Assembly: GCA_963739975.1 (NCBI GenBank)
Contig: CAVUCK010000025.1
Location: forward strand, 334,974 to 398,973
DNA from: JALZMG01 sp963739975
GTDB taxonomy: Bacteria > Actinomycetota > Acidimicrobiia > Acidimicrobiales > Ilumatobacteraceae
Direction of reading: 5' to 3'
DNA length: 64,000 bases
Part shown: positions 25,696 through 34,210 of the stretch, piece after piece
Layout of the letters: each line of letters opens with the position of its first letter
How positions within the stretch are numbered: the first letter of the stretch is position 1
Translations under genes and position numbers: made by a program
The notes under the pieces: model-generated
Told to the model about the DNA's origin: nothing
Databases searched by the model: none
Seen by the model: only the letters and a program-made list of their open reading frames with translations

Positions 25696-26945
25696 AGCTC
25701 GACGAGCTGCGCGTCGACGGGGATCGCCTCTGGCGGCGGATCGTCGACCTGGGCGAGGTCGGTGCCGTCGCCGGGCCGAACGGGGAGCAGGGCTGCTGCC
25801 GGCTGGCACTGACCGACGCCGACCGCGCCGGGCGTGACCTCGTCGTCAGCTGGATGGACGACCTCGGGCTCGCCGTCACCATCGACGCCATCGGCAACGT
25901 CGTGGCCGTGCGGGCGGGTACCGACCCCGGCGCGGCGCCGGTGATGACCGGCTCGCACATCGACACCGTCGCCACGGGTGGGCGCTTCGACGGCAACCTC
26001 GGCGTGCTCGCCGGGCTCGAGGTGATCGAGACGCTGGAGCAGCACGACATCGCCACAACCCGACCGATCGCCGTGGCGTTCTTCACCGACGAGGAAGGTT
26101 CCCGGTTCGCCCCTGACATGCTCGGGAGCCTCGTCTTCGCCGGCGGCATGCCGCTCGAGGAGGCGCTCGACGTCACCGCCGTCGACGATGGGGCCCGGCT
26201 CGGTGACGAGCTGGCGCGCATCGGCTACGCCGGGTCGGTGCCGTGCCCGACGGCGATGGCGCCCCACGCCTACGTCGAGCTGCACATCGAGCAGGGACCC
26301 ATCCTGGAGGACGATGGGATCACCATCGGCGTCGTCGAGGGGGTCCAGGGCATCTCGTGGACCGAGCTGACGATCAGCGGGCGCTCGGCCCACGCCGGCA
26401 CGACGCCGTTGCGGCTGCGCCGCGACCCGTTGCTGGTCGCCGCTCGGCTGACGACGTTCGTCCGCCGGCTGGCCGAGGACCTCGGCGGGGCCCAGGTGGC
26501 GACGGTGGGGCGACTGGAGGTCCGACCGAACCTCGTCAACGTCGTCGCCGCCTCCGTCACGATGACCGTCGATCTGCGCAACACCGATGACGATGTGCTG
26601 CAGCGGGCCGAAGCAGCGTTGGCCGACGAGATCGAGCGGGCCGCCACCGCCGAGGGTGTGACCGTGACGTCTCGCTCGCTGGCCCGGTTCGCGCCCGTCG
26701 ACTTCGATCCGCCGTCGGTCGACCTCGTCGAAGCCACCGCCCGGCGGCTCGGCCACACGACTCGCCGGATGCCGAGCGGCGCCGGCCACGACGCCCAGAT
26801 GTTGGCCCGCATCTGCCCGGCGGCGATGATCTTCACCCCGAGCGTCGGCGGCCTGTCGCACAACCTCGGCGAGCACACCCACCCGGCCGACGTCACCGCC
26901 GGCGCCGACGTCCTCCTGCACGTGCTCCTGACCCTCGCCGGCTGA
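25692..26945 (+). CDS. Zn-dependent M20 hydrolase (N-carbamoyl-amino-acid/allantoate amidohydrolase type)
   Basis: A 417-residue di-zinc hydrolase of the hydantoinase/carbamoylase subgroup. GSHIDTVATGGRFDGNLGVL holds the first His and bridging Asp, FFTDEEGSRFAPD the catalytic Glu pair, and LHIEQGPILEDDG a further ligand. The dimerisation lid begins GRSAHAGTTPLRLR, and the terminal His lies near GAGHDAQMLA. It removes carbamoyl groups from ureido compounds (allantoate, N-carbamoyl amino acids, ureidopropionate). The ATG overlaps the creatininase stop. Together with the xanthine-dehydrogenase-type enzyme it fits a route for purine, hydantoin or creatinine nitrogen. Confidence 0.89.
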   Translation: MKLDELRVDGDRLWRRIVDLGEVGAVAGPNGEQGCCRLALTDADRAGRDLVVSWMDDLGLAVTIDAIGNVVAVRAGTDPGAAPVMTGSHIDTVATGGRFDGNLGVLAGLEVIETLEQHDIATTRPIAVAFFTDEEGSRFAPDMLGSLVFAGGMPLEEALDVTAVDDGARLGDELARIGYAGSVPCPTAMAPHAYVELHIEQGPILEDDGITIGVVEGVQGISWTELTISGRSAHAGTTPLRLRRDPLLVAARLTTFVRRLAEDLGGAQVATVGRLEVRPNLVNVVAASVTMTVDLRNTDDDVLQRAEAALADEIERAATAEGVTVTSRSLARFAPVDFDPPSVDLVEATARRLGHTTRRMPSGAGHDAQMLARICPAAMIFTPSVGGLSHNLGEHTHPADVTAGADVLLHVLLTLAG

Positions 26946-26948
26946 CCG

Positions 26949-28160
26949 TCAGCGCTCGAGGATCACACCTCGACGGATGACGATGCGGTCGTGGGGGGCG
27001 AAGGCGATCGCCTCCCGCACGTTCGCCGCCGGCGCTGCGAGGAGGTCGGCCGGCTGACCCGGCGCCACGGTGGTCGGCGCCCGGCCGAGGGCGCGCCGGG
27101 CGCCGTCCGTCACCGACGTCCAAGCGTCCGGCGCCGACAGGTGGGCGCCGATCATCATCAACGCCGCGGTATCGAACGGATCGCCGCGTCCGAGGGGGTT
27201 GAACGGATCCTGCAGGTTGTCGGCGCCACCGGCGACCACCGCCCCCGCCGCCCGCAGCGCGCCGACGGCCGTGATCCCGCGCGGCATCGCCTGGTCCTGG
27301 CCGCGCCCTTGGAGGATGAGGTTGGTCGCCGGCAGGGCGACGACGACGATCCCAGCAGCGGCGACCGCTTCGGCGATCTCGCGCTGGCGGCACGGTGACT
27401 TCATCCCGAGGCTGACGCAGTGGCTGGCCGTCACGGGGTGGGGGAACCCCGTGGAGACCACCAGCTCGGCCAGCTCCGACAGACCGTCGACGTCCTCCTC
27501 CAGGGTCTCGTCGGTGTGCAGGTCGACCGGCCGATCGTGCTCGGCGGCGATCGCCAGCAACGCCTCCGTCGCCGGACGGGTACCGCCGGGGTCGAGGTGC
27601 GGGCAGCCGCCGACGACGTCGGCGCCCATCGCCAACGCCTCGAGCAACAGCGCCCGCTGCTCGGCGCCGGCGGGGCCGGCCGTCGGCCAGCCGCACAGCG
27701 ACACGATCTGCACGTCGATCACGTCGGCGACCCTCCGGCGCACCTCGATCAGCGCCTCGATGCTGCGCAGGCCGTGGTCGGTCGTGGTGTCGGCGTGCGA
27801 ACGGACGGCGCTGTACCCGTTGCGGGCGAGCAGCCGGGCGGCCCGCTCGGCTCGCTCGATCGTCTCGGCGACCGACTGCATGGGGCGGTAGGCCACCATC
27901 CCGTCGATGGCACCGAACAGATCACCGGTGTCGTTCGTGACCAGCTCGGCGAGGAAGGCCTTGTCGAGGTGGGCGTGCGGCTCGGCGGCGGCCGGCGACA
28001 GCAGGTGCCCGGTGAGGTCCAGGTGTTCGTCGTGTTCGTCGGCGGCGCCCGACGGTGCGCCGCCGACGGCACCGACGGCGAGGATCACGCCGTCGCCGAT
28101 GCGCACATCGGCCACGGTCCCGTCCAGCAGCGTCGCGCCGCTCAGCACCAGATCGCCCAT
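26949..28160 (-). CDS. Cytosine-deaminase-like amidohydrolase
   Basis: A 403-residue member of the amidohydrolase superfamily. The metal motif EPHAHLDKAFLAE (HxH) lies near residue 65, with VDLHTDETLEEDVDGL and VTASHCVSLGMKS supplying the other His ligands. The catalytic Asp lies in VAGGADNLQDPFNPLGRGDP. This pattern follows CodA and related pyrimidine or s-triazine deaminases. It probably deaminates or hydrolyses an exocyclic amine of a heterocycle. It is convergent with the M20 hydrolase, with 3 nt between stops, and divergent from the LLM oxidoreductase. The start is set by a TACCTT box 6 nt upstream of ATG 28160. Confidence 0.87.
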   Translation of the reverse strand: MGDLVLSGATLLDGTVADVRIGDGVILAVGAVGGAPSGAADEHDEHLDLTGHLLSPAAAEPHAHLDKAFLAELVTNDTGDLFGAIDGMVAYRPMQSVAETIERAERAARLLARNGYSAVRSHADTTTDHGLRSIEALIEVRRRVADVIDVQIVSLCGWPTAGPAGAEQRALLLEALAMGADVVGGCPHLDPGGTRPATEALLAIAAEHDRPVDLHTDETLEEDVDGLSELAELVVSTGFPHPVTASHCVSLGMKSPCRQREIAEAVAAAGIVVVALPATNLILQGRGQDQAMPRGITAVGALRAAGAVVAGGADNLQDPFNPLGRGDPFDTAALMMIGAHLSAPDAWTSVTDGARRALGRAPTTVAPGQPADLLAAPAANVREAIAFAPHDRIVIRRGVILER

Positions 28161-28166
28161 TCCGAG

Positions 28167-28172
28167 AAGGTA
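28167..28172 (-). promoter_or_regulatory. Leaderless -10 box TACCTT for the amidohydrolase
   Basis: Reverse complement of AAGGTA, 6 nt before ATG 28160. It faces the divergent box at 28206-28211. Confidence 0.5.
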
Positions 28173-28205
28173 GACGGGCCGGGCGCACGGCCATCGTGCG
28201 CGTCG

Positions 28206-28211
28206 TAGCCT
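28206..28211 (+). promoter_or_regulatory. Leaderless -10 box TAGCCT for the LLM oxidoreductase
   Basis: TAGCCT ends 6 nt before ATG 28218. The divergent pair of boxes is only 33 bp apart, so the two promoters must share or overlap their -35 regions. Confidence 0.5.
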
Positions 28212-28217
28212 GCTCCC

Positions 28218-29385
28218 ATGACGCTGCAGCTGGGTGCTTTCTTCTTCGGCGGTGTCGAGCTGGACGACGCCGGCGCCGGTCCGCCGGCACCGACCGATCG
28301 GCGCTCCAGCAACGAGCAGGTGTGGAAGGCGACGACGGACTACGTGTCGTCGGCCCAGGAGGCCGAGCGTCTTGGTTACGACTCGTTCTGGACCACCGAG
28401 CACCACTTCCAGTACGAGGGCTACGAGGTCATCCCGAACGGCATCCAGATCTCCACGTGGATCGCCGCCCATACCGAGCGCCTGCGCCTTGGCACGATGT
28501 TCAACGTCGTCCCGCAGTGGAACCCGATGCGCCTGGCCGAGGACTTCTCGACACTGCACAACCTGTCGGGCGGCCGGGGGATCCTCGGCGTCGGGCGCGG
28601 CACCGTGCCGCGCGAGGTGCTCCACCTCAACGACAAGGGCGTGTCGATCGGTTCGCACGACAACCCCGAGCAGGCGGCCGACGACGATCGCAACCGCCGG
28701 GTGTTCGAGGAGTCGATGGAGATCGTCCGCCGCGCCCTGTCACAGGAGACGTTCGAGTTCCAGGGCGAGTTCTTCCAGATCCCCGTGCCGGGCATCCCCG
28801 ACCGCGGCACCACGGTGCAGTCACTGTCACTCGTGCCACGCCCGCTGTACCCGTACGAGATCTGGCAGGCGGTGACCAGCCCGCCGACGCTCGAACAGGT
28901 CCCCGTGCACGGGCACGGCGCCGTGTTCTGGAACCAGCACTTCAAGTTCATCCAGCGGTTCTGGGACACCTACGGCGACCGCTACGCGTCGGTCCACGGC
29001 GTCGAGCTGGAGCCCCACGACAAGCGCATGCTCGTCATCTCCGTGCGCGTCGAGGACACCTACGAGAAGGCGGTGGAGACGGCCACCCCCGGCCACGACG
29101 AGTTCTGGAAGTTCCTCGGGCCGTACGGTTGGAGCCGCGGGTACATGGGCGCCGACGGCAAGCCGGCGCCAGCCCGGGCTGATCCCGACGCTGCAGGAGT
29201 CGATCGACAACAAGACGATCCTCGTCGGCACGCCGCAGGACGTGGCCGAGGGCGTCGCCTTCTACCGCGACCTGCTCGGCCTGCGGCACCTCACCATCTT
29301 CCCCCACCTGCTCGGCGATCCGTACAAGAAGGCCGACGAGCAGATGGCGCGCTTCATGGAAGAGGTCGTCCCCCTGGTGGGCTGA
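28218..29385 (+). CDS. Luciferase-like (LLM class) flavin-dependent oxidoreductase, one frame break
   Basis: A TIM-barrel monooxygenase of the bacterial luciferase superfamily, using FMN or F420. YDSFWTTEHHFQYEGYEV (the WxxEHH motif), RLRLGTMFNVVPQWNPMRLA and GRGILGVGRGTVPREVL are family landmarks. One base is lost or gained near 29172. The following sequence resumes in another frame as LIPTLQESIDNKTILVGTP, then LLGLRHLTIFPHLLG, a normal C-terminus, giving about 388 residues. A divergent amidohydrolase gene suggests a ring-cleaving oxygenase of N-heterocycles (compare RutA), but this is inferred only from context. The end overlaps the convergent TMEM175 gene by 32 bp. Confidence 0.85.
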
Positions 29386-29986
29386 CGGCGACGCGGCGGC
29401 GGTGCCGCCAGCGCTCGATCGGGGCGGTCAGCACGGTGATGGCCATGGCGCCCATCCCGAGGCCGGGGATGGTGACGGCGAGGACCAGCGCCAAGGACAT
29501 CATCAGCGTGATCGTGAGGCCCTCGATCGCTCGCGGCGGATCGTCGCGATCGGCGTGGATCTCGGGCGCGATCTGCATCGTGTACACGAGGAGCATGAGG
29601 CTGGCACTGACCACCACCAGCGCGCCGATGTAGACGGCGTAGACGAGCTTGTCGTTGTCGTCGTTGGTGCCGGCGAGCTGCGTCGGCAGGGGGAGGAACA
29701 CGATCGTCAGCAGCCACAGCATGTTGGCGACGATCATCGGGGTCGTGTACCCGGTGACCCGCTCGAAGACCTGGTGGTGGACGAACCAGAACCGGGCGAT
29801 CACGACGAAGCTGAGGACGAAGGCGAGCAGCGAACCGGCCTCGTCGGAGAACGTCTGTCGGATGTCGCGTCCGGCGCCATCGGCGAACTGGTCGACGACG
29901 GGGAGGATGAGCAGCGAGATGGCGATGGCCACGACGGCATCGCTGAAGAAGATGATCCGGTCGAAGCCGCGCTCGCTCTTCGTCAC
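29354..29986 (-). CDS. TMEM175-family potassium channel protein (DUF1211)
   Basis: A 210-residue membrane protein beginning with the TMEM175 signature RIIFFSDAVVAIAISLLIL (RxxxFSDAVxAI), which lines the K+ pore in bacterial TMEM175 tetramers. Six hydrophobic helices can be traced, with FWFVHHQVFERVTGY between TM3 and TM4. The GTG start overlaps the stop of the Nei gene (GTGA), so it is expressed with the repair glycosylase. The hydrophilic C-terminal tail overlaps the convergent LLM gene. Ion-channel function is known for the family; a local role is not evident. Confidence 0.87.
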   Translation of the reverse strand: MTKSERGFDRIIFFSDAVVAIAISLLILPVVDQFADGAGRDIRQTFSDEAGSLLAFVLSFVVIARFWFVHHQVFERVTGYTTPMIVANMLWLLTIVFLPLPTQLAGTNDDNDKLVYAVYIGALVVVSASLMLLVYTMQIAPEIHADRDDPPRAIEGLTITLMMSLALVLAVTIPGLGMGAMAITVLTAPIERWRHRRRVAVSPPGGRPLP

Positions 29987-30768
29987 GCCTGACACGTCGG
30001 ACACCAGTACAACTTGCGCGCCGCCAGCAGCTGCATTCTGATCGGCGTCCCGTCGATCCGGCAGGGCAGCCCGTGGCGGCGGTAGACGTAGTGGGCGTCC
30101 TCCCGGCGCACCGGGCTGCGCCGGCGCGATCGATCCTCGGGCTCGGTGGTGATGATCCGTCCCGACCGCACACCAGCGCGCATCAGCGACACGAGGTCCG
30201 GCCACATCGGTCCCCAGGTGGCGGCATCGATCTCGCGGCCGCGCTGGTAGGGGTCGAGGCGGTGGCGGAACAGCAGCTCGGCGCGGTACACGTTGCCGAT
30301 GCCCGCCACCACCTGCTGGTCCATCAGCAGGCCGGCCAGCGGGGCCCGGCTGCGGCGGATCCGCTCGAACGCGCGATCGCCATCCGAGCCGGGGCGCAAC
30401 GGGTCGGGGCCGAGCCGGGCGACGATGGCGTCGACCTCCGAGGGCGAGATGACCTCGCACGCCGTCGGCCCGCGCAGGTCCGTCCAGCCTGACTCGGCCA
30501 CCCAGCGCATCCGGAGGGCGCCGCGCACCGGAGGCGGCTCGTCGGTCCCCGAGGCGAACTTGCCGTAGAGGCCGAGGTGGACGTGGACGATGCGGTCCCC
30601 GAAGGCGGCGAAGAGGTGCTTGCCGTAGGCGGTCACGTCGTCGAGCACGCGACCGTCGACGAGGTCGGCGGCGAACCGACCCTGGGGGCTGGTGACGGTG
30701 ATCTCCCGGCCGGCGAACTGGCGCCGCTGGTCGCCGGCCAACCGGTGCAGCGTGTGACCTTCCGGCAC
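29983..30768 (-). CDS. Fpg/Nei-family DNA glycosylase/AP lyase
   Basis: A 261-residue endonuclease VIII-like repair enzyme. After Met removal the N-terminus is PEGHTLHRLAGD, with the catalytic Pro1 and Glu2. HVHLGLYGKFASG carries the conserved lysine, and DQQVVAGIGNVYRAELLFRH is the H2TH motif. The C-terminal zinc finger is atypical: PCRIDGTPI should read PCxxCGTPI, so the second cysteine is Asp, while the final CPTC pair is present. The GTG start lies 3 nt after the GGT stop and its own stop overlaps the TMEM175 start. Confidence 0.9.
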   Translation of the reverse strand: MPEGHTLHRLAGDQRRQFAGREITVTSPQGRFAADLVDGRVLDDVTAYGKHLFAAFGDRIVHVHLGLYGKFASGTDEPPPVRGALRMRWVAESGWTDLRGPTACEVISPSEVDAIVARLGPDPLRPGSDGDRAFERIRRSRAPLAGLLMDQQVVAGIGNVYRAELLFRHRLDPYQRGREIDAATWGPMWPDLVSLMRAGVRSGRIITTEPEDRSRRRSPVRREDAHYVYRRHGLPCRIDGTPIRMQLLAARKLYWCPTCQA

Positions 30769-30770
30769 GT

Positions 30771-32348
30771 CTACTGACCGGCGGCGCTGCCGATGCGGGC
30801 GCGCGGGTCGGCGGCGGCGGCGAACGTGCCGCTGGGATCGACGGTGATGACGTGGGCGTGACCGAACCCGGAGTCGAACGCCGGTCCGTCGAGCACGGCG
30901 TGGCCGCGGGCGGCCAGGCCGTCGCGCCACGTCGACGATGCGTGGCCCTCGACGACCACGGCCGGCGGGCGGTCGCCGGTCCAGGTGTCGAAACCGGTCG
31001 CCGGTCCACGCAGCAACCATCGACCGGCACCGACCGCCGCCGCCGGCGAATCGGACCGGCCGAACAGGCGGGCGATCAGCTGCAGGAGGATCTGCGGCTG
31101 CCCGTCGCCGCCCATCGAGCCGAACACGGCGACCAGCTCGCCGTCGCGCGTGGCCAACGCCGGGCACAGCGTGTGCGGCGGGCGTCGTCCCGGGCCGTAC
31201 TCGGCCGGGTGACCTGCCTGCAGGTTGAACCCGAGGCCTCGGTTGTGCAGGTTGATGCCCGTCGTCGGCTCGACCAGCCCGCTGCCGAAGCCGGAGGCGT
31301 TCGACTGGATCAGGCTGACCGCCATGCCCGTGTCGTCGGCCGTGCAGAGGTAGGTCGTGTCGCCGGCGGTCGCGAGTGACGTTCGACCGCTGGCCCGTCG
31401 CGGGTCGACCAGACCGGCTCGGGCGGCGACGGTCTCGACCAGCACGTCCCCGTCTGCGCCCTCGTGGAGCAGCTCGGGGCGGTCGAACCCGGCCGCCGTG
31501 GCCACCTCGACCAGCAGGTGGGCCCACTGCGGATCGTCGGGGTCGTCGGGAAGCCCGATCTCCTCGGCCAGCCGGGCGGCGCCGAGCGCCAGGTAGCCCT
31601 GCGAGTTCGGGCCGATCGTCGTCAGCTCGAGGCCGAACGCGGTGGTGGTCAGCGGAGCGACCCAGTCGGCCTGCACCCGCGCCAGGTCGTCGGCGGTGAA
31701 CTCGCCGCCGCCGAGCTCGAGCAGCCCTTCGCCGAACGCTCCCTCGTAGAACGCAGCGCGGCCGCCGGCGACGATGGCCTGCAGGGCGAGCGCCACGCCG
31801 GGACGGGTGACCGGCGCGCCGGGGCGGGTGGCCTGCGCGGCCAGCTCGGCCAGGTTGCGCCGGGCGTCCTGGTCGGCGAGGAGCAGCGACCCGACGAGCA
31901 GCGGGCTGGCCGGGAAACCGGAGGCGGAGAGCCGGATCGCCGGGCCCAGCACCTCGGCCAGCTCCAGCACCCCGAAGCGGTGGTGCAGCGCCATCCAGCC
32001 GTCGACGCATCCCGGGACGGTGACCGTGCGCACGTCGTGGCGCATCGGCATCGCCGAGTGACCGGCGGCCCGCAATGCGTCGGGATCGGCGCCGCTTCCG
32101 GCCCGCCCGGTGGCGTTGAGCGCGTGGACCTCGCCGTCGGCGGAACGGACCAGGGCGAAGAGGTCGCCACCCATCCCGCACAGGTGCGGTCCGGTCACGG
32201 CGATGGCTGCGTTGGCCGCGACGGCGGCGTCGACGGCGTTGCCTCCGAGCGCGAACGCTGTCATGGCGGCCTGGGTGGCCAGCTGGTCGGCCGTCGCGGC
32301 GACCGCCCGCATCGAGCGCACGGAGCTGACAGGTGCGCCGCCGGTCAC
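30771..32348 (-). CDS. Gamma-glutamyltransferase family protein
   Basis: A 525-residue Ntn-hydrolase that hydrolyses or transfers gamma-glutamyl groups from glutathione-like thiols. VTGPHLCGMGGDLFALV and the nucleophile region GDTTYLCTADDTGMAVSLIQ are present, where autocatalytic cleavage before Thr makes large and small subunits. FGSMGGDGQPQILLQLIA near the C-terminus is also a family landmark. No clear signal peptide is present, unlike many bacterial GGTs, so this may be a cytoplasmic GGT-like acylase. GTG 32348 lies 8 nt from a leaderless -10 box. The first residues VTGGAPVSSVRSMRAVAATA support this start. Confidence 0.88.
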   Translation of the reverse strand: MTGGAPVSSVRSMRAVAATADQLATQAAMTAFALGGNAVDAAVAANAAIAVTGPHLCGMGGDLFALVRSADGEVHALNATGRAGSGADPDALRAAGHSAMPMRHDVRTVTVPGCVDGWMALHHRFGVLELAEVLGPAIRLSASGFPASPLLVGSLLLADQDARRNLAELAAQATRPGAPVTRPGVALALQAIVAGGRAAFYEGAFGEGLLELGGGEFTADDLARVQADWVAPLTTTAFGLELTTIGPNSQGYLALGAARLAEEIGLPDDPDDPQWAHLLVEVATAAGFDRPELLHEGADGDVLVETVAARAGLVDPRRASGRTSLATAGDTTYLCTADDTGMAVSLIQSNASGFGSGLVEPTTGINLHNRGLGFNLQAGHPAEYGPGRRPPHTLCPALATRDGELVAVFGSMGGDGQPQILLQLIARLFGRSDSPAAAVGAGRWLLRGPATGFDTWTGDRPPAVVVEGHASSTWRDGLAARGHAVLDGPAFDSGFGHAHVITVDPSGTFAAAADPRARIGSAAGQ

Positions 32349-32356
32349 GACCCCCG

Positions 32357-32362
32357 ACCCTA
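32357..32362 (-). promoter_or_regulatory. Leaderless -10 box TAGGGT for the GGT gene
   Basis: Reverse complement of ACCCTA, 8 nt before GTG 32348. It lies directly beside the family A element at 32375. Confidence 0.48.
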
Positions 32363-32374
32363 CTGACGCCCACC

Positions 32375-32457
32375 CATCCGAGTGTTTCGGCGCATCCGAG
32401 TGTTTGGCGCATGGCATACCAGCGCCAAACACTCGGGTGCTGGGAAACACTCGGATG
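32375..32457. repeat. Nested inverted repeat, family A copy 2
   Basis: Outer arms 32375-32388 and 32444-32457 are 14 bp. Inner arms 32393-32410 and 32422-32439 are 18 bp with one wobble. The cores are two direct CATCCGAGTGTTT copies followed by two inverted copies. The element occupies the gap between two divergent leaderless promoters, so it cannot be a simple terminator here. Confidence 0.96.
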
Positions 32458-32464
32458 GGGTTCG

Positions 32465-32470
32465 TACGCT
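32465..32470 (+). promoter_or_regulatory. -10 box TACGCT for the membrane protein gene
   Basis: TACGCT ends 10 nt before ATG 32481. The GGTTCGTACGCT context repeats the one at 18395-18406. Confidence 0.45.
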
Positions 32471-32480
32471 GCCGGCCGAC

Positions 32481-32945
32481 ATGCCTGGGCCAGTCGTCAC
32501 GCGAGGCAGGGCGGTGGCGGTGATGGCGGGCGGGGCGGTCGTCGTGATCGTCGGGTCGCTGCTGCCGTGGCTGCGCACCGGCGGCCGGCGGCGCCACAGC
32601 TACGACCTGTTCGAGCTGGTGGAGCGGCTCGGGTTCGCGCCGGGGAGCGTCGCCGCAGCGGCGCTGCGCTGGTGGCCGATGGTGCCGCTGCTCGCGGTCG
32701 GCGCCGTCGTCGCCGCCTGGTGGGGCTGGCCGCGCGTCGGGGGGTTCCTCGGCGTCGGCGCGGCGATCTACGCCGGGGGGACGGCGCTGGTCGTGATGCT
32801 GGCCCCGTCCGGGCGCTCGATCGACCCGCTGTTCGGCGCCGTGACCACGTTCGCTGGCGGCCTGGTGCTGCTCGTCGGTGCGGTGGCGGCGCTCGTGGTC
32901 GGCTTCCGCGCCCCGATCAGGTGGCGACCCCAAGCGCCGCCTTGA
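32481..32945 (+). CDS. Four-helix membrane protein of unknown function
   Basis: A 154-residue small integral membrane protein with four predicted TM segments: about residues 11-28 (VAVMAGGAVVVIVGSLLP), 62-80, 86-108 and 124-145. TM1 is followed by the short loop WLRTGGRRRHSYDLFELVER. I do not recognise a family beyond a general resemblance to actinobacterial tetraspanning proteins. The 3' end overlaps the convergent ACT-domain gene by 29 bp. The start is supported by a -10 box and by the first residues MPGPVVTRG preceding TM1. Confidence 0.7.
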   Translation: MPGPVVTRGRAVAVMAGGAVVVIVGSLLPWLRTGGRRRHSYDLFELVERLGFAPGSVAAAALRWWPMVPLLAVGAVVAAWWGWPRVGGFLGVGAAIYAGGTALVVMLAPSGRSIDPLFGAVTTFAGGLVLLVGAVAALVVGFRAPIRWRPQAPP

Positions 32946-33298
32946 GCCCGTCGAGGTCGGCGGCCCCGAACACGACCCGGTTGCGCGTCGCCACGTAGAC
33001 GAGGTCGAGGTCGACCCCGGCGTCGGCCACGTCGCGGGTCAGGTCGGCCAGCACGCCCGGCCGGTCGTCGACCTCGACGACGACCACCTCGCGCTCGCGC
33101 GTCACGCCCAGCTGGGTGACGGACAGGGCGTGACGAACCGCGTCGGCGTGCGGCACGAGGATGTGCAGCTCTGCGGTCGTCGCCGCGCCGACGCACGTCG
33201 CCGCGGCGATGTTCACGCCGGCGTCGCTGATCGCTCGCGCCACGTCGGGCCAGTGCCCCAGGCTCGTTGTCGATCTCGATCACCAGGTCCTTGGGCAT
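32917..33298 (-). CDS. Tandem ACT-domain regulatory protein, one frame break
   Basis: A small amino-acid-binding protein of about 126 residues made of two ACT domains. The first begins MPKDLVIEIDNEPG and continues, after a one-base break near 33258, as VARAISDAGVNIAAATCVG. The second reads VVVVEVDDRPGVLADLTRDV and then ADAGVDLDLVYVATRN. Such stand-alone ACT proteins sense amino acids or regulate enzymes. The position after GDPD on the same strand gives no functional clue. The break falls inside the first domain, with conserved sequence on both sides. Confidence 0.77.
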
Positions 33299-33359
33299 CG
33301 GCGGCGCCTCCTCGTCGTGTGCATCCTCCTGCCCATCGGCGGGCGACCGCAAGCCGGGT

Positions 33360-34125
33360 TCAGGGTCGGTCGTGCCACTGACCACGATCGAGCAGGACCT
33401 CGCGCAGCACGGCTGGCCGGTCGGTCATGATGCCGTCGACGCCGAGATCGAGCAGGCGGCGCATCTCGGCGGCGTCGTCGATCGTCCAGACGTGCACGTC
33501 GAGTGCCTTGGAGTGGGCGCGCCGTACGAACCGCTCGGTCGTGATGGGCACGATCCAGTGCCGCACCGGGACCTGGATGGCCAACGGGCCGGGACAGGGA
33601 AGTCGCAAGAGGTGGAGCGCGGTGTCCAACGTCCCGCAGCTCGTGCACAGCCCAGGCCCGAGGCGGCGGCGGGCCCGCCGCAAGCGGCCGCTGCTGAACG
33701 AGCCGATCATGACGCGGTCGATCACACCCAGGCGTTCCACGAGGGTCGCCAGTGGCTCGAGCGCGGCCTCTTCCTTGCAGTCGATGTTGAAGCGCGCGGT
33801 TGGCCACGCGTCGAGCAGCTCTTCGAGGCGCGGGATCGGCTCGCGCCCGTCGACGCGCGCCGACGCCACCTCCCGCCAGGGGAGCTGCGAGATGATGTCC
33901 CGGCCGCCCGCACGTCCGCTGCAGGTCGTCGTCGTGGAAGGCGACCAGCACGCCGTCGGCCGTGACGTGGGCGTCGGTCTCGAGGTACGTGAAGCCGATG
34001 TCGATGGCGTTCTGGAAGGCCGGCATCGTGTTCTCCGGCGCCTCGCTGGCCCCGCCGCGGTGGGCGAAGGCGATCGGGCCCGGCCAATCGAGGAACGGGT
34101 GTCGCGGCCCGTGGGTGCCCGCCAC
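33360..34125 (-). CDS. Glycerophosphodiester phosphodiesterase, one frame break
   Basis: Hydrolyses glycerophosphodiesters to glycerol-3-phosphate and an alcohol. IAFAHRGGASEAPENTMPAF holds the catalytic HRG and EN, YLETDAHVTADGVLVAFHDD the metal-binding ExD and the catalytic HD, and RFNIDCKEEAALEPL the later metal ligand. The C-terminal KALDVHVWTIDDAAEMRRLL and the GVDGIMTDRP motif complete the fold. A single-base shift near 33905 joins TCGR to the RDIISQLPW segment. The start GTG 34125 gives VAGTHGPRHPFLDWPG. No signal peptide is seen, so it is cytoplasmic (UgpQ-like). Confidence 0.83.
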
Positions 34126-34135
34126 GACCAGCAGT

Positions 34136-34210
34136 ATGGCCTCAGGCGTTCCCCGGCCACACCACCTGCAGCCTGCGCATCTCGGTCGCTCCACGCGGAC
34201 AACATCATGA
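34136..34210 (+). other. Micro-ORF in repeat family C (copy 2), coupled to ALDH
   Basis: ATG 34136 opens a 24-codon frame (MASGVPRPHHLQPAHLG...) whose TGA overlaps ATG 34207 of the aldehyde dehydrogenase (ATGA). It contains the core GCGTTCCCCGGCCAC followed by ACCTGCAGCCTGCGCA, which matches 41856-41890 closely. The reading frame across the core differs from the other copies, so the peptide is not conserved while the coupling is. Confidence 0.38.

Noticed and set aside
32375..32457. Intrinsic terminator
   Set aside because: It lies between divergent promoters and lacks a T-run, so it is classed as a repeat element.
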